DNA from: Paralcaligenes ureilyticus
GTDB taxonomy: Bacteria > Pseudomonadota > Gammaproteobacteria > Burkholderiales > Burkholderiaceae_B
DNA: 64,000 nt
Assembly (NCBI RefSeq): GCF_004346225.1
Contig: NZ_SMAJ01000001.1
Span: 372,001-436,000, forward strand
Direction of reading: 5' to 3'
The position numbers were made by a program, and so were the translations under genes. Position 1 is the stretch's first letter, and each line of letters starts with the position of its first letter. The notes below the pieces were generated by a model that did not search any database, had not been told where the DNA came from, and was given only the letters and a program-made list of their open reading frames with translations. Positions 44,943 through 52,999 of the stretch are shown in pieces.

Positions 44943-46666
44943 CAGCGCTCCACGTAGTACCAGGCTTGGCGGCTGTTCGCCCACTTGAATCCACGCTCCT
45001 CCAGTCTTGAGGCGAGCGCGACTCTCTGATCCGGATCCTTAATCCACAATCGCCCGCCACCGTCGGCTTTACGCAAGTCATCCATGAGCGCTCCAGGAAA
45101 CCGCGAAAGAAGGGCCCGCAAAGACGGGACATCAGAATCGCTGGCCGACGCCTCTTTGCGGAACACAGTCACGCCAGTGTCGGCATTTCGACCTCTCATT
45201 GTCGATGCGGTTGCTGCGCCAGTAGACACGGCACGCCGAACATCCGGTCGATCTGGGCTTATCCCAAGACGGCGCAAATCAGCTTCGGCTCTGGAGGCCC
45301 AGCCCTCCCGGTGAACGATGCGCAGTGCGCAGTTGGTGTTGTAGCCGGCAGCAAGATCCGAAGTCCCACCGTCATAGTGCCTGAGATACGGCTCGAAAGG
45401 CAGTTGGTCAGATTGGTAGACGTAGCAAGCATTAGGCTTTTTGCTGAATTCAATAAAGAGATAAGAGCCTATCCGCATCATGAATGCGTCTACCTCAGGC
45501 TTGCCTGTGAGTTGAGCATAGGCGCCCTCCTCGCGAGCAATCAAGTCTCTGATATTGGGATTTTCCCGTTTGAGTATCATGGTGTCACGCCCGAACACCA
45601 GTCTGGTCCAGGTGACTTGCGTGAGATACTTCGACCAGAAGTCCAGGCGGCCTTCATCGGCGTTGTTGCGAGCAGCGAGGATACCGAAAAAGTCCTCGAG
45701 GTTTTGTTTGTTCACCCAACCCAGTACCATTTCCCACACGGTGTCTGGCACTCGGTTCCAGGCAGTGGCAATCCCGGCTGCCTTGAGCTTTGGGTTCTTC
45801 CAGACTGTTGACTGACAAACGTAATCGCGAAGCTGCTCATCTTGAGGAGATCCCTTACACGCGTGGTATCGAATAAGAATCGCTTCCAAGGCTTCATCTC
45901 GAAAGCCAGGCTTACCCTGGATGAGGTTGAGAAGCCGTGGAAGTAATCCCCGAAACTCCGCATCAGTGTCGTCCGTAGCACGCTCCACCGTGTCAAGTAC
46001 CAGCGCGTGCCAGAACCAACTCGAGGGAGGAATCCCGAGATCCGCAGCCAGACGATCCGTGACCTCTGTTTCACCTCGCAAGTAGGCGCGTGAGTATTTC
46101 TCGACAGGCGCCGCCGTCAACACTTCATGCTCCTTGCGAAGTATTCCTATCCAGTCCGGCACGAGCTCCCGACCGACCTGCTGGTCAATCAACGGCCAGG
46201 TGCGCTCCAAGAACGCCCTCAACGCCTCCCAACCCGCCTGCGTGCTTTCGTCCCTGGCAAGGCTCGGGACATAATTAAAGTAGGAATACAGCAATCCGTG
46301 CCAAGTAAGCCGCCAGAGATCGCCACGCTTAGCCTCGGCCTCGTATGAGCCTAGCAACTCCAAAAGCCGCCTGGACCCAAGAACCGTGACGCCCGACATT
46401 TCCTGAATCGGCTCAGCAACGGCGGAGGCCACCAAATCTTTCTGCCAGGCATCCAGCTTCTGTCCGCGTAGAAAGGCCCGAGCCGCCGCGTAAGCGTCCT
46501 CCTTACTCGGCTTGGCCTTCGCATATCCCTGGAAGATTTTCTCAGCCTCGCGCGCTGACATTTCAACCAACTCGGGCTTTCCAAACTCGCCCGTCTGTAA
46601 CCCCATAGCTCCTATGGCCGCCGCTAGGTCATGTGTGAGTTGGCGAAGTGCTGCTACCTCTAACAC
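44942..46666 (-). CDS. zorC: ZorC: EH-signature-domain protein (type I Zorya)
   Basis: 574 residues, start GTG at 46666 overlapping the zorB end by 7 nt. It contains the EH signature domain typical of ZorC, named for conserved Glu and His, with segments such as EAEAKRGDLWRLTWHGLLYS and RAFLERTWPLIDQQVGREL. The C-terminal 50 residues (WIKDPDQRVALASRLEERGFKWAN) form a separate small basic unit. ZorC is a cytosolic, DNA-binding effector needed with ZorD. Identification rests on the domain and its place between zorB and zorD. Confidence 0.88.
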   Translation of the reverse strand: MLEVAALRQLTHDLAAAIGAMGLQTGEFGKPELVEMSAREAEKIFQGYAKAKPSKEDAYAAARAFLRGQKLDAWQKDLVASAVAEPIQEMSGVTVLGSRRLLELLGSYEAEAKRGDLWRLTWHGLLYSYFNYVPSLARDESTQAGWEALRAFLERTWPLIDQQVGRELVPDWIGILRKEHEVLTAAPVEKYSRAYLRGETEVTDRLAADLGIPPSSWFWHALVLDTVERATDDTDAEFRGLLPRLLNLIQGKPGFRDEALEAILIRYHACKGSPQDEQLRDYVCQSTVWKNPKLKAAGIATAWNRVPDTVWEMVLGWVNKQNLEDFFGILAARNNADEGRLDFWSKYLTQVTWTRLVFGRDTMILKRENPNIRDLIAREEGAYAQLTGKPEVDAFMMRIGSYLFIEFSKKPNACYVYQSDQLPFEPYLRHYDGGTSDLAAGYNTNCALRIVHREGWASRAEADLRRLGISPDRPDVRRAVSTGAATASTMRGRNADTGVTVFRKEASASDSDVPSLRALLSRFPGALMDDLRKADGGGRLWIKDPDQRVALASRLEERGFKWANSRQAWYYVER

Positions 46667-47361
46667 CGTCCAAACTCCTTATCCTTGAGAATATCGGTAG
46701 CCTCAGGAAGCTTCTCATCAAGCCCCCAAAAGTCAATCTTGAACTCCACCCGACGGCTTTCAGCCTTGTCCTTCTTGATGGAATTGAACGAATATCCACC
46801 TACCAAGAACAGTTCCTGCACCTTGCGTAGTTCCTCCGGGCTGAGGGCGTTGGCGCCTGTCGCCTGAAACAGCGAGCAAACGACGCTGCGGCTACGATCC
46901 AAGCTTAGTTGCAAATTGTAGAGATACGTCCCGTCTTCGTCAGTGAAGCCTTCCACCACAATGCTGCGCATCCAGCGCCGCCCCTCCGGCGTGTCTTTCG
47001 CCCGCAGAAGAACTGGAACGTAGGCACGCAGGAACTGTCCCGCCTGGGCGTCGATAGTGTAGCTTCCGCTCTCGAAGCGCACCTCTTTGCCAAGATCGAT
47101 TCGGTAGTTCATCTGGTCAACGCCAACGCCGGTGCTCTGAGGATCTTCAGCAATCATTGTCATGATTGTTTTGATGGCCTTATTACGCTTGATGATGGGA
47201 CTAGTCATTACGTCAATGCGTTGAGTGACTGAAACCAGAGAGACAGCCATCATAACCAGGAACAGTATCATCAATGCAGACATAAGATCCGAGAAGGAAA
47301 TCCAAAACGGACTTTCCCCCTCATGCCTTCCCCCACGCTTGACGAAGACGCGAGCAAACAC
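46660..47361 (-). CDS. zorB: ZorB: MotB/OmpA-like stator subunit (type I Zorya)
   Basis: 233 residues, start GTG at 47361. One membrane helix follows the motor aspartate in FSDLMSALMILFLVMMAV (D25, the proton-accepting residue of MotB-type proteins). The periplasmic part (about 95-215) is an OmpA/MotB peptidoglycan-binding fold: IVVEGFTDEDGTYLYNLQLSLDRSRSVV. It anchors the ZorAB motor to the cell wall. The gene starts one base after the zorA stop. Confidence 0.93.
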   Translation of the reverse strand: MFARVFVKRGGRHEGESPFWISFSDLMSALMILFLVMMAVSLVSVTQRIDVMTSPIIKRNKAIKTIMTMIAEDPQSTGVGVDQMNYRIDLGKEVRFESGSYTIDAQAGQFLRAYVPVLLRAKDTPEGRRWMRSIVVEGFTDEDGTYLYNLQLSLDRSRSVVCSLFQATGANALSPEELRKVQELFLVGGYSFNSIKKDKAESRRVEFKIDFWGLDEKLPEATDILKDKEFGRC

Positions 47362-47362
47362 C

Positions 47363-49357
47363 TCAGGCCCTCTTCATCCGCTGAACCGCGCTCGCGAGCT
47401 CCTGAACAACACCATTAAGATGACCCGTACCCTGGGCGAGGTGGCGATCAGTCTCTGCGATAGTCGACTTCACTTGGCTCACCAAAGAGTTACCAAAGTC
47501 AGTGAACGCCTTGACCAGGGCTACATTGACCTGATCGAGGTGACCACGAGCCTCCGTTTCCGACTTTCGCATTTCTTCGGCACTCGCCTTAATATTGTTA
47601 ACCAATTCCTGGGAAATACCAGCCTCCTTCTTGGCCGCGTCAATGAGACCCATTAGAGCCACTACCTGGGTGTCGACGGCCTTGCGGGTAGAGTCGTACT
47701 GTTCAAATCCTTGCTGAACCGCAACAGAGGCTGCTCGCAGCGTGGCAGACGCCGAAGATAACGCTTCTACCACATTCGTCGATCGCTCTAACACACCGGT
47801 CACTGCCGTACCCGCAGTCTCGAAGCGCTGTGCAGCTGCACCCATCGTGAGGGCACCTTGGTTCATCCCGTCGATGGCATGCAGCGACACCTCGCCCAGC
47901 GCGTCAATGTTGCGTTGGGTCTTTGTGACTTGATCCGAGACGGCGCTTAGGAGAGTATCCACCTGCGCAGTCAGGCCACCAACCAATTGAGTGGTCTGAC
48001 TCGTGAGGAGATCGTTCCGCCCATGCTCATCTACAGCCGCTGCTTTGCGGACGTTCTCCAGGCCCGCCATGGAGGTGGCGACTTCGCTGAGAACCTTCAT
48101 CACTGCCTCGTCCATCGCCTGCTTTGACTTGTTCTGCTCCTCAGTGACTAGGCGCCGGAAGTCCTGAACAAACTCCCTCATCTGATCTGTCAGCAACTGC
48201 TGATTGTCTGCCGCCTTTCTCATCGCATCCTCAAGGGTGCCAGTCATCTGCGTGGAGGCTTGCTCGTTGGTGCTCTTGATGTCCGCTAGAAGGCCCTGGA
48301 GGGAAGATTGGACCGCCGACATGGAATCCATGGACCTCTGCATCTGCTCATTGATGCCTCGCATCTGACCACCGAAGGTGTCCTCCAGCTTAGCCATGAA
48401 CCCCGTTAGCAACGTCTCAAGCATGGAGTTGACCTGGTCTCCATTACCCCGCGCCGTCACCTCCATAGCCTCACCGACGCGCTTCATGGGCTCCGCAATA
48501 GCGGTGGAGATGGCCTCCCCAATATGCTGACCCAGGGCCGCTACAGAAGCCTCTTGCGCCGCGATCTGCCGATCCACAAGATTGGTCATCATTTTGTGGA
48601 GATCTTCCACAAGGGCGTCTTTGAGCTGGGCAGTACTGGCGGCGTTCTGCTCAGAAGAGCGAACCAGCCGCGCAAGGTACTCTTCACCAGCGCCTGTCGA
48701 GTACAAGCTGTCGATGCCCTGATTGAGCTTTTCGACAAGGCCGTAAAGTTTGGCTAGAACCAGACGGCTGAAGAACACGACCAACATCGCGCAAAAGATA
48801 GCTATGCCGGAGACAATAAATGCGTGTTGTACTCCCAGTAACAACGGCCCCAGGCCCTTGACTGCTTCTTCGATAGGAAACGGCTTGAAGCCTTGTAGTC
48901 CAGCCAGCAGCCCGGCGAACGTGCCGATAATCCCCAGGCCCGTCAACACCCCAGGGAGGTGGCGTATAAAATCATCGAATAGGCGACCGTCTACGAGTAC
49001 CTCGCGGGTGAACATAGTCTCTGCTGGAACTGTCGCTCGAAACTCTGTCAGCGCAATGGTTCCAGAGCCAGCCTTATGCAGTTCATGCAGAGTGTCTTGA
49101 TACTCTTTCCAGAGATGCTGGAACGGTCCCCCTCGAAATGCCTTCTTGACGTCCTCGGGGTTGGGAGCCCGTTCCGCTTGGTGCACATATTTATTAACAG
49201 AACTAAGCTGCCACCAAACCCGCGTACCCTGGATAAGGTAGAGAACCGCGAACATGCCGGTGAGGACGATGACCAGCAGGAACATGTAGAGTGGAATACC
49301 GACGAGTGATCCCAGCGACGGATGCACCGTCCCGAGGAACTTCGATACCTCATCCAT
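47363..49357 (-). CDS. zorA: ZorA: MotA/TolQ-like motor subunit with long cytoplasmic tail (type I Zorya)
   Basis: 664 residues. TM1 is PLYMFLLVIVLTGMFAVLYL (22-41), TM2 is VLTGLGIIGTFAGLLAGL (137-154) and TM3 lies in AFIVSGIAIFCAMLVVFFS (179-197), the MotA/ExbB/TolQ proton-channel arrangement. Residues 205-664 are a long helical, Gln/Ala/Ser/Thr-rich tail with coiled-coil character and no enzyme motif, as known for ZorA, whose tail projects into the cytoplasm. It partners ZorB as a proton-driven membrane motor that detects phage entry. The ATG overlaps the preceding small gene by 8 nt. Confidence 0.94.
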   Translation of the reverse strand: MDEVSKFLGTVHPSLGSLVGIPLYMFLLVIVLTGMFAVLYLIQGTRVWWQLSSVNKYVHQAERAPNPEDVKKAFRGGPFQHLWKEYQDTLHELHKAGSGTIALTEFRATVPAETMFTREVLVDGRLFDDFIRHLPGVLTGLGIIGTFAGLLAGLQGFKPFPIEEAVKGLGPLLLGVQHAFIVSGIAIFCAMLVVFFSRLVLAKLYGLVEKLNQGIDSLYSTGAGEEYLARLVRSSEQNAASTAQLKDALVEDLHKMMTNLVDRQIAAQEASVAALGQHIGEAISTAIAEPMKRVGEAMEVTARGNGDQVNSMLETLLTGFMAKLEDTFGGQMRGINEQMQRSMDSMSAVQSSLQGLLADIKSTNEQASTQMTGTLEDAMRKAADNQQLLTDQMREFVQDFRRLVTEEQNKSKQAMDEAVMKVLSEVATSMAGLENVRKAAAVDEHGRNDLLTSQTTQLVGGLTAQVDTLLSAVSDQVTKTQRNIDALGEVSLHAIDGMNQGALTMGAAAQRFETAGTAVTGVLERSTNVVEALSSASATLRAASVAVQQGFEQYDSTRKAVDTQVVALMGLIDAAKKEAGISQELVNNIKASAEEMRKSETEARGHLDQVNVALVKAFTDFGNSLVSQVKSTIAETDRHLAQGTGHLNGVVQELASAVQRMKRA

Positions 49358-49556
49358 TCGCCCGACCTCCTCGCTTGATGCCTCTCAGGGGCATCCCTTC
49401 TGGGTCCTCAATATTATTCCGAGCACAGAAACCCTCTACAAGCACCTCGAGCATATTCGTCAGGCTACGATGCTCATGCTGTGTGGCTGCGTAAAGCAGA
49501 CGCTTGGTCTTCATGGCTACCTGAAACGACAGCCTAATAGTTTTTTCGTCACTCAT
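49350..49556 (-). CDS. Small ribbon-helix-helix-like protein, first gene of the Zorya operon
   Basis: 68 residues from the ATG at 49556. The segment KTIRLSFQVAMKTKRLLYAA, then TQHEHRSLTNMLEVLVEGF, has the strand-helix-helix pattern of Arc/MetJ/CopG DNA-binding proteins, with the strand TIRLSFQV predicted to contact DNA as a dimer. The stop overlaps the zorA start by 8 nt, so it is translationally coupled to the defence genes. No Shine-Dalgarno sequence precedes the ATG; instead the GTAC-N-GTAC site ends 8 nt before it. A longer frame to 49610 exists. I infer an autorepressor. It is not among the canonical Zorya genes. Confidence 0.75.
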   Translation of the reverse strand: MSDEKTIRLSFQVAMKTKRLLYAATQHEHRSLTNMLEVLVEGFCARNNIEDPEGMPLRGIKRGGRANG

Positions 49557-49564
49557 GGATACAA

Positions 49565-49576
49565 TGTACTGTACTT
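49565..49576 (-). promoter_or_regulatory. Candidate operator site 1 of the Zorya operon
   Basis: On the minus strand the bases read AAGTACAGTACA. The core GTAC-A-GTAC is a perfect dyad. It ends 8 nt before the start codon of the small DNA-binding protein, where a bound repressor would block transcription or translation. It matches site 2 at 11 of 12 bases, in opposite orientation. Confidence 0.5.
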
Positions 49577-49724
49577 TACAACACATTGCCCGTTGAATGG
49601 GGCCAAGCACAAAATATCTCTACTCCGCAACTGTCATCGTAGGACGGACCAAGATACTCAAGATGCGTTCAAATATTCGACGCAACTGAGGACCTCTGAG
49701 CCATAGCGGACTCCAAAAAACGTG

Positions 49725-49736
49725 AAGTACGGTACA
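49725..49736 (+). promoter_or_regulatory. Candidate operator site 2 of the Zorya operon
   Basis: On the plus strand the bases read AAGTACGGTACA, with the core GTAC-G-GTAC. It lies 160 bp upstream of site 1 with respect to the operon, in the gap before tRNA-Pro. The spacing would allow looping or control of two promoters. Confidence 0.45.
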
Positions 49737-49827
49737 GGCAAAAAAACCTGTTTTCATGCAAGGTTTTTGAAAAGATCTCGCGCATTGGAGCATAAGGCGA
49801 TTCTTATGCTCCAACACCCCCGCAGTA

Positions 49828-49854
49828 AAAAAACAAAACCCTGAATAATCAGGG
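49828..49854 (-). terminator. Rho-independent terminator of tRNA-Pro
   Basis: On the minus strand, CCCTGA and TCAGGG pair around a 4-nt loop (49839-49854) and are followed by TTTTGTTTTTTT. It lies 17 nt beyond the tRNA 3' end. It lies within the island side of the attachment repeat. Confidence 0.8.
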
Positions 49855-49864
49855 CTTTTTGTTT

Positions 49865-49883
49865 GAAATTATGGTCGGGGCGA
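49865..49883. other. Right attachment repeat at the tRNA-Pro 3' end
   Basis: GAAATTATGGTCGGGGCGA matches 41038-41056 in 18 of 19 bases, same orientation. It includes the CCA end and acceptor strand of tRNA-Pro plus 7 flanking bases. The distance between the two copies is 8827 bp. Confidence 0.7.
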
Positions 49884-49948
49884 CATGATTTGAACATGCG
49901 ACTCCTGCGTCCCGAACGCAGTACTCTACCAAGCTGAGCTACGCCCCG
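49872..49948 (-). tRNA. tRNA-Pro (anticodon CGG)
   Basis: 77 nt including an encoded CCA. The acceptor stem pairs CGGGGCG with CGCCCCG. The D-arm contains AGCTTGGTAGAG, the anticodon stem CTGCG/CGCAG encloses the loop TTCGGGA with anticodon CGG, and the T-loop is TTCAAAT. It reads the codon CCG. The 3' end is the insertion point of the defence island. Confidence 0.95.
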
Positions 49949-50005
49949 ACTTAAGGCTGACTATGGGTTGGATTTTGCTTTGCTAATCCGACCTACTACA
50001 TACAT

Positions 50006-50029
50006 GGCACCCACTAGGGGTGCCGCTAC
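50006..50029 (-). repeat. REP-like palindrome (single copy)
   Basis: Stem GGCACCC, loop with one change (ACTAG on the plus strand), GTAGC head at the right end. It lies 55 nt after the ispB stop codon, and is the only copy between 33.2 and 62 kb. Confidence 0.8.
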
Positions 50030-50084
50030 ATGTTTGGCGAAGGGGTGATTTTAGCAAATTCTGGCAGATGCGTTCGACCGCGAT

Positions 50085-51050
50085 CTAATGATCCCTCTCG
50101 ACAGCAAAAGCGCAAAACTTTAGCAACGTTTCCCGATAGGCCGAGGGCGGGTAGGCGGCGATGGCCCGGCGAGCCAGGCCGGCTTCGGCCACGGCGGCCT
50201 GGCGGGTATAGTCCAACGCGCCGGTATCGTGTATGGCTTGGGCCACGGCCGCGAAATCGGCTTCACCGGCTTTGATCGCCTCTTGAATCAACTGCTTCTG
50301 GGCGGGGCTGCCCGTTTCCATGACACGAATCAGCGGCAGCGTGGCCTTGCCCTCGCGCAGATCGTCGCCCACGTTCTTGCCCAGCGTGTGGACGTCGCCG
50401 CTGTAATCGAGCACGTCGTCGATCAACTGGAAGGCCGTGCCGATGTGCCGGCCATAGGCGGCGGCGGCCGCCCGCTGTTCAGAAGTCGCATGGGCGATCA
50501 CCGCGCCGACCTGCGCCGAGGCCTCGAACAACTTAGCCGTTTTGAAACGCACCACCTGCAGGTAGCGATCCAGCGAAATGTCGGGGTCGTGCACATTCAT
50601 CAACTGCAGCACTTCGCCCTCGGCGATGACGGTCGTGGCTTCGGACAATATCGACATGACCGCCATGGTATTGGTTTCAACCATCATTTCGAACGAGCGC
50701 GAATACAGGTAATCGCCCACCAACACGCTGGCGGCGTTGCCGAATACCGCGTTGGCCGTGTGCCGGCCGCGGCGCATGTCGGACTCGTCGACCACATCGT
50801 CGTGCAACAGGGTGGCCGTGTGTATGAACTCGACCACGGCAGCCAATAGATGATGATTATCGCCCTGATAGCCCAGCGCCTTGGCCACCACCATCAACAA
50901 GGCCGGGCGCATACGTTTGCCGCCCGCACCCACGATATAGTCGCCTATTGTGCGGATCATGACAACATCGGAATTCAGGCGTGCGCGTATCACCGCGTCA
51001 ACCGCCTTCATATCGTCGGCAATAGGAGCCATCAGCTCGGCAAGATTCAA
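50085..51050 (-). CDS. ispB: Octaprenyl diphosphate synthase
   Basis: 321 residues. It carries the first Asp-rich motif LLHDDVVDESDMRRG and the second LIDDVLDYSGD, the metal-binding sites of trans-prenyl transferases, plus GGKRMRPALL (diphosphate site) and FKTAKLFEASAQVGA. It extends farnesyl diphosphate for the ubiquinone side chain; the exact chain length (C40 presumed) cannot be read. The length matches IspB. It is divergent from the DUF815 gene. Confidence 0.92.
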   Translation of the reverse strand: MNLAELMAPIADDMKAVDAVIRARLNSDVVMIRTIGDYIVGAGGKRMRPALLMVVAKALGYQGDNHHLLAAVVEFIHTATLLHDDVVDESDMRRGRHTANAVFGNAASVLVGDYLYSRSFEMMVETNTMAVMSILSEATTVIAEGEVLQLMNVHDPDISLDRYLQVVRFKTAKLFEASAQVGAVIAHATSEQRAAAAAYGRHIGTAFQLIDDVLDYSGDVHTLGKNVGDDLREGKATLPLIRVMETGSPAQKQLIQEAIKAGEADFAAVAQAIHDTGALDYTRQAAVAEAGLARRAIAAYPPSAYRETLLKFCAFAVERDH

Positions 51051-51174
51051 AACGTAGCCCGGGTTTAAGAGTAAGTATTAAGACAAGGCTTGGATTATAC
51101 GGGCGCGCTGCGCTGCAAGAAAGCCGATAAATTGGCGATAATAGCGATTTGCCCCAGGTTTTCCGGAGAAATCA

Positions 51175-52041
51175 TTGAGTGCCACCGACTTGAGCACACT
51201 TATCCACCGCGCCGAACGTGTATTGGCGCAGCTCGAGGCCTGGTTGCCTCCCGCACCCCCCGACACCGATTGGACCGCCCACGCGTTTCGCTGGCGCAAG
51301 CGCGGCAATCGCGGATGGCTCGACGCCGTCCAGCACGTATCGGTCATCAACCCGGGCGACTTGCAGCACATTGATCGCCAGAAAGGCATCATCGATCGCA
51401 ACACGCAGCATTTCCTGCACAAGAAACCCGCCAACAATGTGCTGATGACGGGTGCCCGCGGCACGGGTAAAAGCTCGCTGGTCAAGGCCATGCTGGCCGC
51501 TTACGGCGCGCAGGGCCTGCGGCTGATCGAGGTGGACAAGGCCGATATGGGCGACTTGGGCGATATCGTCGACCTGGTTGGCGCGCGCCCAGAGCGTTTT
51601 ATCGTGTTTTGCGACGATTTATCGTTCGAAGAAGGCGAGCCCGGCTACAAGGCGCTTAAATCGGTGCTGGACGGCTCAGTCAGCTCGGCGGGCGACAACG
51701 TCCTGATCTACGCCACCTCGAACCGGCGCCATCTCATGCCCGAATACATGAGCGAAAATTTAAGCGCTCAGCATCAGGCCGACGGCGAAATCCATCCGGG
51801 CGAAACCGTCGAAGAAAAGATCTCGCTCTCGGAGCGGTTCGGCTTGTGGCTGTCGTTCTACCCGTTCAAACAGGACGATTACCTGGATATCGTGTATTAC
51901 TGGCTTAAAGAATCGGGCTGCACGCCCGCCGACATTGAAGCCTCGCGCACCGAAGCGTTGCAGTGGGCGCTGGAACGCGGCTCGCGCTCGGGCCGGGTCG
52001 CCCGCCAGTTCGCACGCGACTGGTCGGCCCGGCATGTCTAA
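51175..52041 (+). CDS. DUF815-family P-loop ATPase
   Basis: 288 residues. Walker A is MTGARGTGKSSLVKAML, Walker B is RFIVFCDDLSFEEGEPGYKALK, and sensor-like YATSNRRHLMPEYMS follows, an AAA+-type layout typical of DUF815. The C-terminus has SERFGLWLSFYPFKQDDYLDIV. The function of the family is not defined. The start is TTG at 51175 with GGAGA 8 nt upstream. It overlaps the Nudix gene by 8 nt, so the two are made together. Confidence 0.87.
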   Translation: MSATDLSTLIHRAERVLAQLEAWLPPAPPDTDWTAHAFRWRKRGNRGWLDAVQHVSVINPGDLQHIDRQKGIIDRNTQHFLHKKPANNVLMTGARGTGKSSLVKAMLAAYGAQGLRLIEVDKADMGDLGDIVDLVGARPERFIVFCDDLSFEEGEPGYKALKSVLDGSVSSAGDNVLIYATSNRRHLMPEYMSENLSAQHQADGEIHPGETVEEKISLSERFGLWLSFYPFKQDDYLDIVYYWLKESGCTPADIEASRTEALQWALERGSRSGRVARQFARDWSARHV

Positions 52042-52999
52042 ACCGTTTATCGAAGTCGCCGCCGGTCTGATCCTGCGCCCCGATGGCTGGCTGCTGCTGG
52101 CTGAACGCCCTGCCGGCAAGCCCTGGTCGGGCTGGTGGGAATTGCCCGGCGGCAAAATAGAAGCGGGTGAAACCGTGCTGCAGGCCCTGACGCGCGAACT
52201 GAAAGAAGAGCTTGATATCGACGTGACCGACGCCACACCCTGGGTGACGTACACGCACGAGTATCCCAAAAACATCGTACGGCTGGCCTTTTGCCGCGTG
52301 ACAGGCTGGAATGGCGAACCCGCGGGGATAGAGGGGCAAAGACTGGCCTGGGTTGATCCACACAAACCCATCACTGTCGGAACGCTATTGCCCGCCACCG
52401 AGCCGCCGCTGCGCTGGCTGCGGCTGCCCGACCGATATCTGATTACGTCGATCGGCCACACATCGAACCTGCCCGGTTTCCTGGAGCAACTGGACAACGC
52501 CTTGCAAAGCGGGATAAAGCTGGTGCAGTTTCGCGAACCCGCCTGGGCCAATGAGGCCGGGCTCGAAGAGGTCAAGGAAGGGTTTCGGCAGGTATTGCAA
52601 CACTGCCATGATGGCGGCGCCCGATGTCTGCTCAATAGTGTTCATCCCGAATCCTGGCGCGCACAGGCCGATGGCGTGCACTGGCGCGCCTGCGATGCCC
52701 AAGCGCAAGAAACTCCGCCATCGCCCGCCAAGGGCCTGGTGGGTGTATCGGCCCACACGTCGGAAGATCTGGCCGCAGCGCGCCGTTTGAACGCCGATTT
52801 TGCGGTACTCGGACATGTACTGGAAACCCCGTCGCATCCCGATCAGCCAGGCATGGGCTGGGCACGCTTCGCACAGCTGGCCGAAGAGGCCAGCCTGCCG
52901 GTTTTTGCCATAGGCGGGCAATCGATGCAAACCCTGAACGCGGCGCGACAGTACGGCGCCCATGGCATAGCGGGCATGCGCTACTTATTGGCGGGCTGA
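52034..52999 (+). CDS. Nudix hydrolase (MutT-like) fused to a ThiE/TenI-like domain
   Basis: 321 residues. Residues 1-130 are a MutT-type Nudix domain with the box GGKIEAGETVLQALTRELKEE, followed by LDI where the usual Gly of the box is Asp. Residues about 140-321 resemble thiamine-phosphate synthase: LVQFREPAW, VHWRAC, VGVSAHTSEDLAAAR, DFAVLGHVLETPSHP and VFAIGGQSMQTL. The first domain would clean up 8-oxo-dGTP. The second lacks clear phosphate-loop residues and may not make thiamine phosphate. The 3' end overlaps the convergent outer-membrane gene by 19 nt. Confidence 0.86.
   Translation: MSKPFIEVAAGLILRPDGWLLLAERPAGKPWSGWWELPGGKIEAGETVLQALTRELKEELDIDVTDATPWVTYTHEYPKNIVRLAFCRVTGWNGEPAGIEGQRLAWVDPHKPITVGTLLPATEPPLRWLRLPDRYLITSIGHTSNLPGFLEQLDNALQSGIKLVQFREPAWANEAGLEEVKEGFRQVLQHCHDGGARCLLNSVHPESWRAQADGVHWRACDAQAQETPPSPAKGLVGVSAHTSEDLAAARRLNADFAVLGHVLETPSHPDQPGMGWARFAQLAEEASLPVFAIGGQSMQTLNAARQYGAHGIAGMRYLLAG

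Noticed and set aside
47363-49357. ZorA as a chemotaxis-type or TolQ/ExbB protein
   Set aside because: The helices are MotA/TolQ-like, but the very long tail and the zorB-zorC-zorD neighbours fit Zorya and no tol, exb or che gene is present.
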